From: Planctomycetaceae bacterium
Lineage (GTDB): Bacteria > Planctomycetota > Phycisphaerae > SM23-33
Direction: 5' to 3'
Assembly (NCBI GenBank): GCA_021371965.1
Contig: JAJFVE010000064.1
Location: forward strand, 1 to 36,218
Length of the DNA: 36,218 nt
Both the position numbers and the translations under genes were made by a program. The notes beneath the pieces were generated by a model that was not told the origin of the DNA, did no database searches, and worked only from the letters and a program-made list of their open reading frames with translations. Positions 23,552 through 31,586 of this stretch are shown piece by piece (position 1 is the stretch's first letter; each line of letters begins with the position of its first letter).

Positions 23552-24088
23552 CTACCGCACAGACGGCTTCGCTTCACGCTGCCGCGCGTGCAATCCAATG
23601 ATCTCCAGCATCGGGCCCTGGTCCATCTCTCGGGCGCCCATCAAATCAACCAGCCGCTCCAGGCATTGTGCCGTGCTGTCTTGTTCGTCGAGACTCAGTT
23701 GCTCCATCGCTCGAGCCAGGGTGTACTGAAGCGGAAATGGCGTGCGCACCGCAAGGGCCTTGCCTTTGGAGGTGGCACTGACGCGGATCTCGCGCCGGTC
23801 CTCCGTGCTGCGCTGGCGACGAATCAGGCCCTTGCTCTCCAGGCGGTCCAGAACGCCCACCAGGGTGCTCGGGCTCAGGTGTACGCGCTTGGCCGCTTCG
23901 ATGGCGGTGGTGGAATCCTGCTCGACGATCGCCAGCAGGCACATAAGCTGCGGACCGGTGATCTGATGGTCCGCCGCAAGCTTGCGCGAATCGATGTCCA
24001 CAGCCCGGATGATCTGGCGGATCGCGTTGAGGATGCGAAGGTCATGATGACCGCTTTGGCCAGGCCCGGCCGCGTCAGAGTGACCCAT
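23552..24088 (-). CDS. MarR-family transcriptional regulator
   Basis: This regulator has a winged helix-turn-helix: TGPQLMCLLAIVEQD, IEAAKRVHLSPSTLVGVLDRLESKGLIRRQRSTEDRREIRVSATSKG, with the conserved DRR wing. It would bind DNA as a dimer. It is the first gene of the cotransporter/CLC operon and is a natural local regulator of it. The ATG at 24088 (178 residues) is chosen; a GTG at 24124 would add 12 residues but has no visible ribosome site. The upstream promoter contains a TGATATCA palindrome between its -35 and -10 boxes, a plausible autoregulatory operator. Confidence 0.9.
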   Translation of the reverse strand: MGHSDAAGPGQSGHHDLRILNAIRQIIRAVDIDSRKLAADHQITGPQLMCLLAIVEQDSTTAIEAAKRVHLSPSTLVGVLDRLESKGLIRRQRSTEDRREIRVSATSKGKALAVRTPFPLQYTLARAMEQLSLDEQDSTAQCLERLVDLMGAREMDQGPMLEIIGLHARQREAKPSVR

Positions 24089-24162
24089 TTCATCTTCTTT
24101 CTCTGCGAGGAAGTCGGCGTCCACAGGCCCGCAGAAAGTTCTTGCTTCGTGTTCCCGGAATG

Positions 24163-24190
24163 ATTATACTTCAAATGATATCAGGAGCAA
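24163..24190 (-). promoter_or_regulatory. Promoter of the MarR/CCC/CLC operon with embedded palindrome
   Basis: On the minus strand TTGCTC (24185-24190), a 16-nt spacer and a perfect TATAAT (24163-24168). TGATATCA at 24176-24183 lies in the spacer, where bound MarR would block polymerase. Confidence 0.6.
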
Positions 24191-24257
24191 CTATTTCCCT
24201 GCCCGCGTTCTTATGAGTGGTCTAAAGGGTGCGGCTGCTTGAGTGGCCGCAGGCATC

Positions 24258-24281
24258 GCGGGTGGTCGGGCCACCACCCGC
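24258..24281. other. 9-bp hairpin upstream of the zinc-finger gene
   Basis: GCGGGTGGT (24258-24266) pairs perfectly with ACCACCCGC (24273-24281) around a 6-nt loop. It lies 27 nt before the ATG at 24308 and could be a leader structure or a repeat copy. Confidence 0.45.
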
Positions 24282-24307
24282 AGTCGGATCTCGTCTGGAG
24301 ACAACCG

Positions 24308-25117
24308 ATGCCAGCATGCCCACAGACCTTCTCCCCCCTCCAACACGACAAAACTGCCGCGAGGACGCACGTTTTATCTGCCGTAAAGGAATTGCTGGAG
24401 AGCGGCTGTCGCCGGGAAGCGGTGCGTCTGTTTCTGAGCCTGGCGTCATCATCGGCAACGCCTCCTGGGCCCGATTTGCTCAACTGGGCCGTGTGTTTAT
24501 TGGGACGCCGGCTGACGGGGCGTTTGATCGGGGCCACCGCCTCATATCGCTGCTTCAATTGCAGCGGGGGGTACACCGCCTGCGAAGACTGCGGAGGCAA
24601 GGGACTCGTCAGCGGCGAAGTCTGCAGCAAGTGCCTGGCGACAGGCTTGTGCCCATGCGATTTCTGCAACGCCAGCGGCTACATCGCCGTGAACCTCATC
24701 CCGGCCGAACTCCGCCTGGGCGTGATGGAAATCCGCCTCAAGCGAGCGATGGCAGAGGCCGCGCCGCTTCTTGAGAATCCTCCGCCGCATAGCGCTGCCC
24801 AGAACTGGCGTGATAGAGGCCGGCTGCTGCTCAAGCTCAATCGTCTCATGGGGGTTGCGGAAAACGGCGTGACGGCGGCTGCTCAGTTCATCGCCCGTGA
24901 TGACGAAAACAGCCACGCCGTCGATCAACTCGTGCTGGGGTGCAATGATCTTGGAAGCAAGATCCGGCAGCGGATGCGGGATGTGCTGGCATGCCTGTCG
25001 GATGAACAGTCCATGCGAGGGCAATTCTATCGCGCTCTGGCCGGCCACCGATCGACCGGTTCCTGGCTGGATCATTCGCGCATCGAAACGCCTGCCGGCA
25101 TCGAACCTTCTCGGTAA
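24308..25117 (+). CDS. DnaJ-like cysteine-rich zinc-finger protein
   Basis: The 269-residue protein has a helical N-terminal part. From about residue 82 it has repeated Cys pairs (YRCFNCSGGYTACEDCGGKG, then VCSKCLATGLCPCDFCNASGY), patterned like the CxxCxGxG zinc-binding repeats of DnaJ but without a J domain. The remaining 140 residues are helical and unassigned. The ATG at 24308 follows TGGAGAC by 9 nt, so a TTG further upstream is not needed. The citrate synthase homologue starts 11 nt after its stop, so the two are one operon. It could assist folding or assembly of that enzyme, but this is inference from adjacency only. Confidence 0.75.
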   Translation: MPACPQTFSPLQHDKTAARTHVLSAVKELLESGCRREAVRLFLSLASSSATPPGPDLLNWAVCLLGRRLTGRLIGATASYRCFNCSGGYTACEDCGGKGLVSGEVCSKCLATGLCPCDFCNASGYIAVNLIPAELRLGVMEIRLKRAMAEAAPLLENPPPHSAAQNWRDRGRLLLKLNRLMGVAENGVTAAAQFIARDDENSHAVDQLVLGCNDLGSKIRQRMRDVLACLSDEQSMRGQFYRALAGHRSTGSWLDHSRIETPAGIEPSR

Positions 25118-25128
25118 AGGAGAACCCC

Positions 25129-26523
25129 ATGAAGACCTCTTCAGACGTTGCACAAATGACTCGCCTGATCCTCAAGGCCGGCAAGGACGCCCGCCGGGAG
25201 ATTCAACCGATGGCCGAAGCGGCTTTGACGCAGGCGGTCCAGTGGCCGCTAACCTGCACCGTCGGCCCGGGACTGGAGGGAGCCATCGCCTGCGAATCAA
25301 AGGTCGGGTACGTCAACGGCTCGCAAGGCTGGCTGATCTACCGTGGGTATGACATCTTCGACCTGGCGGCCCATTCGACTTTCGAAGAGGTTTCATACCT
25401 CCTCATGCACGGCGAATTGCCCACGCCATCGCAACTGGCTTCGCACGAAGACCAGCTTCGACAGGCGCGGCGCCTGCCCAAGACTCTGGCCATGATGCAG
25501 CGATTCGATGTGACAGACATGCACCCGATGGCCCTGCTGCGACTGGGGACCAACGTCATGCGGCAGGAGTTCACCTGGAGCGACAAGAGCCAAGGGCGCC
25601 CCGACGGCACGGCCATCGCTTCCGACGAGGACTCCATCGCGATGGAAACGCGCCCGCAGGGGTTTGATCGCCCGGTGTACGAGTTCCCGCGCAAGCCCCT
25701 GCGGCGTCCAGGAGCGGTGGACATAGGTCTGCATCACGCGGCCTGCCAGGATTCCTCCTACCATTTGATTGCGGGCGTGGCATCGATAGCGGCTGCCATC
25801 AACCGGATGCGAAGAGGCCTCAAGCCCGTGGAGCCCGATGACAAACTTTCCCACGCCGCCAACCTGCTGTACATGATGAAGGGGCGCCGCCCCACCGCCG
25901 CGGCCGCCAAGGCGATGGACGTGGCGCTGATCCTTCACGCAGATCACGGGATGAACGCCAGCACGTTCGCGGCGCTGGTGGTGGCTTCGACGCTGTCGGA
26001 TATGTACTTTGCCGTCGGGGCCGGCATCGGCGCTTTGAGCGGGCCGCTGCATGGCGGGGCGAACGAGCAAGTCATTCACATGCTGCGCGAGATCGGCTCG
26101 CCGCAGAACGTTGCGCCGTGGCTGAAGTCGACCCTGGACGCCAAACGCAAAATCATGGGCTTTGGTCACCGCGTGTATAAAGCCTACGACCCGCGGGCAA
26201 GGGTGTTGGCCCCACTGGTCGCTTTCCTGGCCGACGGCCGTCCCCGCTGTGGCAAGTTGCTGGCCACGGCAGCCCGCCTGGAGAAAATGGTCCTGGGGTC
26301 CGTGGGCAAGGAGAAAAACCTTTTCCCCAACGTGGACTTCTACTCGGGGCTGCTCTATCGATGCCTGGCTATCGAGCCGGACATGTTTACACCGCTCTTC
26401 GCCGTCAGCCGCGTGGCAGGATGGTCGGCGCGCATCCTCGAATATCTCCAGAGCAACCGGATATTCCGCCCAAGGGCAATCTACTCCGGTCCGCTCGACC
26501 GACAGTACACCCCCCGCCCATAG
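25129..26523 (+). CDS. Citrate synthase family protein with an internal insertion
   Basis: It should condense acetyl-CoA (or another acyl-CoA) with oxaloacetate. The three catalytic residues are all present: His about 308 in GPLHGGAN, His about 347 in GFGHRVYK and Asp about 402 in NVDFYSG. LILHADHGMNAST and WLIYRGYDIFDLA also match the family. At 464 residues it is longer than the roughly 370-430 of most bacterial enzymes. The excess is near residues 145-205, where a charged stretch (TWSDKSQGRPDGTAIASDED onward) replaces the short linker usually found. AAAGGAGAA lies upstream of the ATG. It is co-transcribed with a zinc-finger protein. Methylcitrate synthase activity cannot be excluded. Confidence 0.9.
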   Translation: MKTSSDVAQMTRLILKAGKDARREIQPMAEAALTQAVQWPLTCTVGPGLEGAIACESKVGYVNGSQGWLIYRGYDIFDLAAHSTFEEVSYLLMHGELPTPSQLASHEDQLRQARRLPKTLAMMQRFDVTDMHPMALLRLGTNVMRQEFTWSDKSQGRPDGTAIASDEDSIAMETRPQGFDRPVYEFPRKPLRRPGAVDIGLHHAACQDSSYHLIAGVASIAAAINRMRRGLKPVEPDDKLSHAANLLYMMKGRRPTAAAAKAMDVALILHADHGMNASTFAALVVASTLSDMYFAVGAGIGALSGPLHGGANEQVIHMLREIGSPQNVAPWLKSTLDAKRKIMGFGHRVYKAYDPRARVLAPLVAFLADGRPRCGKLLATAARLEKMVLGSVGKEKNLFPNVDFYSGLLYRCLAIEPDMFTPLFAVSRVAGWSARILEYLQSNRIFRPRAIYSGPLDRQYTPRP

Positions 26524-26547
26524 GTGATGCCGCGTTGTGCGGCCGCT

Positions 26548-26841
26548 CTACGAAGCGGTCCGCCCGCGCCCGCCCAAGGCGTTGTAGATCGCCACCGTGA
26601 CGATTGTCCCAAGGAATACGTCGGCAAAGCCCCAGAGCAGGCCCAGCAGCGCCCCGCCCCAGCCTGGGCCAAAACCAAAGTAAATACTGGCGAAGGCCTT
26701 GACCATCTCGTGGGCGTACGCCGTGGTGTAACCGGCCACGACTCCCGTCAGAAACATCGCCGCGCCCCAGACGATTCCCAAGGCCAGCGCCAAACGAAGC
26801 CCCTTGGACCATGAAAACTTGCTATCCCTTTCCACCTGCAT
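26548..26841 (-). CDS. Small two- or three-span membrane protein (holin-like)
   Basis: The 97-residue protein has a charged N-terminus (MQVERDSKFSWSKG) and hydrophobic segments around LALALGIVWGAAMFLTGVVAG, then ALLGLLWGFADVFLGTIVTVAIYNAL, with a Gly-rich loop between. It resembles small proteins often labelled bacteriophage holin in bacterial genomes, but there is no phage context here. The ATG at 26841 is preferred because GGAGGAAAGGG lies just upstream; an earlier ATG would place that site inside the coding sequence. It is convergent with the citrate synthase homologue, 24 nt away, and follows the opposite strand's vWA gene on the same strand after 43 nt. Confidence 0.75.
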   Translation of the reverse strand: MQVERDSKFSWSKGLRLALALGIVWGAAMFLTGVVAGYTTAYAHEMVKAFASIYFGFGPGWGGALLGLLWGFADVFLGTIVTVAIYNALGGRGRTAS

Positions 26842-26884
26842 GGCAAAACCCTTTCCTCCATTCATTCTAAGCCCAGGATTTGGG

Positions 26885-29020
26885 CTATTTCTGAGGCTCG
26901 GGGATCTTCCCTAGCGACTTGGCCATCTCTACCAGCTTGATGAACTCGGCGCGATACCCCTCGGCGTCGGCGCCCTTGGCCGAGCGGGCCAGTTCCAGCA
27001 CGGCGTCGAGCGTATACGCGCCTTTGTACTGCGAGTCACGAAGCTGCATTCCGAACGACGCCACCGCGGCCGCGAACTGCATGTCGGCGTCGGCCTTGGG
27101 GAAGTCCTTGCCTTCGTCCTTGATCGGGAAGCTCAGCAGCTTGCTCGTATCGCCGTCAGGGGCTTTGTATCGCAGCTTGAGCGTCAGCGTCTCGCCGCTC
27201 TTGGCCGCCTCGGTGACCTGGGCGGGGCGGCTGTACTTGAGATCGTCCACGCCCGAGGCCGGTACCTGGTCCCCTGCTGGGATCAGTTCGTACAGCACCG
27301 TCACGGTGTGCCCGGCCCCGATCTCGCCGGCATCTTTCTTGTCATCGTTAAAGTCTTCCTTGCGGAGCATCCGGTTCTCGTAGCCGATCAGGCGGTAGCT
27401 GGCGACCTTGGCCGGATTGAACTCGACCTGGATCTTCACATCCTTGGCCACCGTCACCAGCGTGCCGCCGATCTGCTTGACGAACAACTTGCGGGCCTCG
27501 CTGAGCGTGTCGATGTACCCGTAGTTGCCGTTGCCCTTGTCGGCCAGCTTCTCCAGCGTCGAGTCCTGGAGGTTGCCCATGCCGAAGCCCAGCACGCTCA
27601 GGAACACGCCGGTCTTGGCCTTGGCGGTGATCAGGTCGGTCAGGCTGCCCTGGTCGGTCGTGCCGACGTTGAAGTCGCCGTCGGTGCACAGGATCACGCG
27701 GTTGATCCCGCCCTTGATGAAATTCGCGGCCGCCACTTTGTACGCCAGTTCGATCCCCGCCCCGCCGTTGGTGCTCCCGCCGGCCGACAGCCGCTCGATG
27801 GCCGCCAGGATGTCCTCCTTGCGGTCGCACGGCGTCGAGTCCAGCACCAGCCCGCTGGCGCCGGCGTAGACGACCATCGCGATGCGGTCCTGCTTGTTGA
27901 GCTCGCGCACGAGCATCTGCATCGAGGCCTTGACCAGCGGCAGCTTGTTGGGCTCGTTCATCGAGCCCGAGACGTCCAGCAGGAAGACGAAGTTCCCCGC
28001 CGGCCTCTCCGCCGCTTTGACTTCCTTGGCCTTGATCGCCACGCGTGCCAGGCGATGCTTGGGCGCCCACGGGCAGGAAGTGATGTCCATCACAGCCGCA
28101 AACGGCACGTCGTCCTTGGGCCCGGCGTAGGAGTAGTCGAAGTAGTTGACCATCTCCTCGATGCGCACTGCCCCCTTTGGCGGCAACTGCCCGGCATTAA
28201 GCATCCGCCGCAGATTGGCATAGCTGGCCGTGTCGACATCGATCGAGAACGTGCTCAACGGATGATCCATCACCTTCATAAAGGGATTTTCAACGATCTG
28301 ATCGTACGCCTCGCGATTCCATGGCTGTGTGGCGGCACGATAGCCTTGACTATCTCCAAGCCGCAATTTTTCATGGTCCGAATATGTGGTTTCCAATCGG
28401 CTATAGAGCACGTCAGGAAGACCCTCCACCTCCATTAATCCCGAGGAATCTCGCTTCTCGCGGACCTCCTCAAATTTCCTCTTCCAATCTCTTGCGCGCG
28501 TCCCAGCTTGGCCAGGGGCTTTGGCGGGAGCTACAGTCACTGGCAGGGGAGGCGATACCGGTGGCCGGTGCTGCACATATCCCGCAGGAGCACCGGCGGC
28601 CTTCTTGCCCTGTGGATCCTTCGATAGCCCGTTTTCGGACTGTCTCGCTGGAACATGGATTGCGCTGACTTCAACGGCTTTTGGGGCGGCCGTTCGATTG
28701 TTGGCTGTCGCCACGAGAACCACAACAATTACTGCCGCCGCGGCTGCAACGCTTCCGGCGAAAACTTTGTAGATTCGCGATCGTCGCGTAGTGGATGGCA
28801 TGGCCGTCTCCTTAATTGCCGTCAGGTGCTGTGATGTCAGACCTTCGCTCTTCTCAGCCGCCAACTCGACCGTCAGTTGACCCGCCAATGCGCGGATGCT
28901 CTCGACAGCCGCCGCGGCGGCTGGGTCGTCTTTGAGCTGCGACTCGATCTGGGCGGCCTCGTGTTCGTCAAGCTCGCCCAGGGCGTATGCCGTCAATTTG
29001 GGATCATCGATATTCATCAT
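26885..29020 (-). CDS. Anti-sigma-like membrane protein with YfbK-type von Willebrand A domain
   Basis: The 711-residue protein starts with a short helical segment (DPKLTAYALGELDEHEAAQI) like the N-termini of anti-sigma factors. It has one membrane span near residues 82-106 (VFAGSVAAAAAVIVVVLVA), a Pro/Ala linker, the vWA N-terminal domain (ENPFMKVMDHPLSTFSIDVD) and a vWA domain with the MIDAS motif DVSGSM near residue 350, then a C-terminal YfbK-type domain. Metal-dependent binding of a partner outside the membrane is expected. GGGAGAG precedes the ATG. It begins 20 nt after the ECF sigma stop, which it may control. The linker coded by about 28320-28790 is visibly less GC-rich than the flanks. 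Confidence 0.92.
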   Translation of the reverse strand: MMNIDDPKLTAYALGELDEHEAAQIESQLKDDPAAAAAVESIRALAGQLTVELAAEKSEGLTSQHLTAIKETAMPSTTRRSRIYKVFAGSVAAAAAVIVVVLVATANNRTAAPKAVEVSAIHVPARQSENGLSKDPQGKKAAGAPAGYVQHRPPVSPPLPVTVAPAKAPGQAGTRARDWKRKFEEVREKRDSSGLMEVEGLPDVLYSRLETTYSDHEKLRLGDSQGYRAATQPWNREAYDQIVENPFMKVMDHPLSTFSIDVDTASYANLRRMLNAGQLPPKGAVRIEEMVNYFDYSYAGPKDDVPFAAVMDITSCPWAPKHRLARVAIKAKEVKAAERPAGNFVFLLDVSGSMNEPNKLPLVKASMQMLVRELNKQDRIAMVVYAGASGLVLDSTPCDRKEDILAAIERLSAGGSTNGGAGIELAYKVAAANFIKGGINRVILCTDGDFNVGTTDQGSLTDLITAKAKTGVFLSVLGFGMGNLQDSTLEKLADKGNGNYGYIDTLSEARKLFVKQIGGTLVTVAKDVKIQVEFNPAKVASYRLIGYENRMLRKEDFNDDKKDAGEIGAGHTVTVLYELIPAGDQVPASGVDDLKYSRPAQVTEAAKSGETLTLKLRYKAPDGDTSKLLSFPIKDEGKDFPKADADMQFAAAVASFGMQLRDSQYKGAYTLDAVLELARSAKGADAEGYRAEFIKLVEMAKSLGKIPEPQK

Positions 29021-29040
29021 GGTTATCTCTCCCGGCTGCG

Positions 29041-29550
29041 TCAGGCTTGGGCCTGCAGCAGCTCCTGGATGCGTTTGATGCCCGTGTGAATCAGGAAGCC
29101 CACGTTGGACGCCGACAGGCTCGTGATCTCGGCGATCTGCTTGTAGCTGAAGCCTTCCTGGAACTTCAGACGCAAGATCTCCTGCTGGCGGGCCGGCAGG
29201 GTCGCCATCGCCGCGGCCGCACGGCCGAGGTCTTCCTGCTGCTGCATCGCGGCCGCAGGGCCCGGCGATTCGCCCGCTCTGACATCCGCGTTTGTCTCCA
29301 GATGGCTCATGCGTTTCTCCTTGCGCCTGACGCTCAGCGAAGCGTTGCGGCAGACGGTGAACAGCCACGTCGCCAGTGCCGCATCGTCCGGTGCGCGGCC
29401 CTGCCAGAGCTTGAGGAAGGTTTCCTGAACGACATCGCGCGCCCGGTCGAGGTCGCCGGTGATACGCTGGGCATATCGCACCAGCGGCCTCTCGTACCGC
29501 TCCAGGGCCCGGCGAATCAGTTCAGCACGTGCGAGGTCTTTCTCGTTCAT
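29041..29550 (-). CDS. ECF-type RNA polymerase sigma factor
   Basis: This 169-residue sigma has region 2 (YERPLVRYAQRITGDLDRARDVVQETFLKLWQG, then LATWLFTVCRNASLSVRRKEKR) and region 4 (LPARQQEILRLKFQEGFSYKQIAEITSLSASNVGFLIHTGIKRIQ). GGAAGG lies 6 nt before the ATG at 29550. It is the first gene of a two-gene unit with the anti-sigma/vWA protein, an arrangement common in planctomycetes and some proteobacteria. Its region 4 helix (SASNVGFLIHTG) is characteristic of the ECF group linked to YfbK-type proteins. Target promoters are unknown; a divergent repeat-rich region lies upstream. Confidence 0.93.
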   Translation of the reverse strand: MNEKDLARAELIRRALERYERPLVRYAQRITGDLDRARDVVQETFLKLWQGRAPDDAALATWLFTVCRNASLSVRRKEKRMSHLETNADVRAGESPGPAAAMQQQEDLGRAAAAMATLPARQQEILRLKFQEGFSYKQIAEITSLSASNVGFLIHTGIKRIQELLQAQA

Positions 29551-29621
29551 CAGCGCCTTCCGCGTTGGCAGTCATAGATAGGACGCCGCTGCCGGGGGTT
29601 TATTAGAACAAATCTCTTTTT

Positions 29622-29736
29622 TGGTTAACTGGTTGATTCGTTAACTGGTTAACTGGGAAAGCGCACGGCTTGGGCGAGGCCTCATGCCAATTAACCAGTT
29701 AACCAATTAACCAGTTAACCATTTAACGAGTCAACC
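29622..29736. repeat. GGTTAACTGG inverted repeat array
   Basis: The left block (29622-29657) repeats GGTTAACTGG-type units, and the right block (29688-29736) repeats their reverse complement (CCAGTTAACC), with about 30 nt between. It is A/T-rich against GC-rich flanks, can form a long imperfect hairpin, and occupies the divergent promoter region of the ECF sigma gene and murI. Confidence 0.75.
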
Positions 29737-29786
29737 CTCTAGCCCCCGCCTTGCTTTGCGGCGGTTTCCCGAGTACCTTATCCGAC

Positions 29787-30632
29787 GTGGCAAACTCCCT
29801 CCCAACACGCAGCGCCCCAATCGGGGTCTTTGACAGCGGCCTGGGCGGCCTGACGGTCGTGCGCGAGCTGGCCGCGGCGCTGCCGGGGGAGTCTATCGTG
29901 TACCTGGGCGACACCGCCCGCGTGCCGTACGGCATCAAGTCGCTGGAAACCGTCCGCCGCTTTGCACAGGAAGACGCCGCGTTTCTGCTGCGGTGCTCGC
30001 CCAAGATGATCGTCGTGGCGTGCAACACCGCCTCGGCCGCGGCGATCGACCTGCTCGAAGCCACCTGCCCCGTTCCGGTGGTGGACGTGGTTCGCCCCGG
30101 CGCGGCGGCGGCGTGCGCGGCCTGCACCGGCGCCATCGGCGTCATCGGCACCGAGGCCACCATCGCCTCCGGCGCGTACGTGCGTGCCATCGCCGCGCTG
30201 GATCCCGCTCGCGAGGTCCACTCGCGGCCCTGCCCGCTGCTGGTGCCCATCGTCGAGGAAGGGCGCAGCGAAGACGACCCCATCGTCCTGCACGTGCTGG
30301 CCGATTACCTGCGCGACCTGCAGCGCATCCGCCCGGCCGCGCTGATTCTCGGCTGTACGCACTATCCGCTGCTGGCTCGTGCTATCGCTAAGCTCATGGG
30401 TCCGCAAGTAGCCATCGTCAATTCGGCCCGGGCCACTGCCGCACGCGTCCGCGAAAAACTCGCGGCCGCTGACATGCTGGCCGAGGGCGGCGTCGGGACG
30501 CTGCGGTGCTTCACCACCGACAACGCCCCGCGATTCGCCGTGCTGGCCGGACCCTTCGCCGGGCGGGAGATCCAGCGCGTCGAGCAGATCAGCCCCGACG
30601 AGCTGGAGAAAGGTCCGGCTGCGCACGCATGA
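29787..30632 (+). CDS. murI: Glutamate racemase
   Basis: It converts L- to D-glutamate for peptidoglycan. The 281-residue protein opens API-GVFDSGLGGLTVVREL. The two catalytic Cys are in VACNTASA (about residue 76) and LGCTHYPLL (about 188), and VYLGDTARVPYG is conserved. The start is uncertain: a GTG at 29787 gives a normal length and is used here; a TTG at 29751 lies in frame further upstream, and neither has a strong Shine-Dalgarno. The stop overlaps the next ATG (ATGA), so a HEAT-repeat lipoprotein is coupled to it. A peptidoglycan role fits a planctomycete, since cell-wall peptidoglycan is known in the phylum. Confidence 0.95.
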   Translation: MANSLPTRSAPIGVFDSGLGGLTVVRELAAALPGESIVYLGDTARVPYGIKSLETVRRFAQEDAAFLLRCSPKMIVVACNTASAAAIDLLEATCPVPVVDVVRPGAAAACAACTGAIGVIGTEATIASGAYVRAIAALDPAREVHSRPCPLLVPIVEEGRSEDDPIVLHVLADYLRDLQRIRPAALILGCTHYPLLARAIAKLMGPQVAIVNSARATAARVREKLAAADMLAEGGVGTLRCFTTDNAPRFAVLAGPFAGREIQRVEQISPDELEKGPAAHA

Positions 30633-31435
30633 AGCATACCGGCATTGCCATTTTGGTGCTGGCGGCGATGTGCCTGATGGGCGGCTGCAAGGGCGACCAG
30701 AAGCCCATGTCGTTGGACGACATGATGAAGAAGATGAAGCGTCCCAGCCCGACCGAGGCCGTCGCGATGGCGTTCGACCCCGAGGACCCCGACCGTGCGC
30801 GAAAGGGGATCACCGAGCTGGCCCGCCACGACTGGGGTCTGCAGGAACCGCACCTCAAGGGCTACGCCACCATCCTGCGGGTGCACCCTAACGCCACCGT
30901 CCGCTGCGCCGCCGTGCGGGCACTGGGCAAAGCCGGCGACCCGACCTACGCCAAGGATGTCATCAAGGCAATGGAGGATTCCTCCAGCGCCGTGCGGTGG
31001 GACGCGGCGATCGCCTTGGGGCAACTGGCCTGGCCCGACGGCGAAAAACCGCTGCGCGAGCACGCCCTCAAGCCTGACGAAGAGCCCGATGTGCGCGGGG
31101 CCTGTGCGGCCGCCCTGGGCAGTTACTTCACCAAGACATCGATGGTGGCGCTGATCCAGTGCTTGGGCGACGAGGACGCCGCCGTCAGCCACCGCGCCCA
31201 CAGGTCGCTGATCAACATTACCGGCGGCGTCGACATGGGCAGCGAATCGGCAGGCTGGCGCGGAGTAGAAAAGTTCGTCACCCTCCAGCCGCCGGAAAAA
31301 CCACGCCCCTGGTACGACGCGGCAGGCATGTTCAGCAGCAGCGAGGACGACCTGCCCCCCTCCGACATCGCCCCCCTGCCCCCGCGCCCCACAACCCGCC
31401 CCGCCTCGCGCCCCCGACCAAGGCCGGTGTATTAG
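30629..31435 (+). CDS. HEAT-repeat lipoprotein
   Basis: The 268-residue product has a lipoprotein signal (IAILVLAAMCLMGGC, lipidated Cys about residue 20). Helical HEAT-like repeats follow from about residue 75 to 200: TVRCAAVRALGKAGDPTYAK, SSAVRWDAAIALGQLAWPD and DVRGACAAALGSYFTK. These make a protein-binding solenoid. The last 30 residues are Pro/Arg/Ser/Thr-rich. Its ATG overlaps the murI TGA, so it is translated with the racemase, though no functional tie is known. It should be exposed on the periplasmic side of a membrane. The binding partner is unknown. Confidence 0.85.
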   Translation: MKHTGIAILVLAAMCLMGGCKGDQKPMSLDDMMKKMKRPSPTEAVAMAFDPEDPDRARKGITELARHDWGLQEPHLKGYATILRVHPNATVRCAAVRALGKAGDPTYAKDVIKAMEDSSSAVRWDAAIALGQLAWPDGEKPLREHALKPDEEPDVRGACAAALGSYFTKTSMVALIQCLGDEDAAVSHRAHRSLINITGGVDMGSESAGWRGVEKFVTLQPPEKPRPWYDAAGMFSSSEDDLPPSDIAPLPPRPTTRPASRPRPRPVY

Positions 31436-31436
31436 C

Positions 31437-31572
31437 CGCTGAGGTCGCAGAGGACGCTGAGGGGGAAGAGAGGTGCTCGCGACAGTCTGCCATCCATCCC
31501 CCCATCCACTCATCCACCCATCCCGTTTCCCCGTCTCTCTCCTTCCTCAGCGACCTCAGCGACCTCAGCGGC
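31437..31572. repeat. CCTCAGCG-type inverted repeat
   Basis: CCGCTGAGGTCGC at 31437-31449 is mirrored by GCGACCTCAGCGACCTCAGCGG at about 31551-31572, the latter holding a tandem of GCGACCTCA. Between them lies a C/A/T-rich tract (CCATCCATCC, CCACTCATCCACCCATCCC). It fills the gap between the HEAT lipoprotein and the dehydrogenase and abuts the latter's -10 box. Confidence 0.6.
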
Positions 31573-31578
31573 TATAAT
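31573..31578 (+). promoter_or_regulatory. -10 box immediately before the dehydrogenase start
   Basis: A perfect TATAAT at 31573-31578 is followed by only 8 nt before the ATG at 31587. The expected transcription start coincides with the start codon, and no Shine-Dalgarno is present. No good -35 box was found. Confidence 0.45.
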
Positions 31579-31586
31579 CTCCCCCC

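Noticed and set aside
26548..26841. Prophage remnant suggested by the holin-like protein
   Set aside because: No other phage gene, integrase or attachment repeat is near; small membrane proteins of this kind are common in chromosomes.
29622..29736. CRISPR array from regularly spaced GGTTAACTGG units
   Set aside because: Units are only about 10 nt, nearly contiguous, in both orientations, with no spacers and no cas genes.
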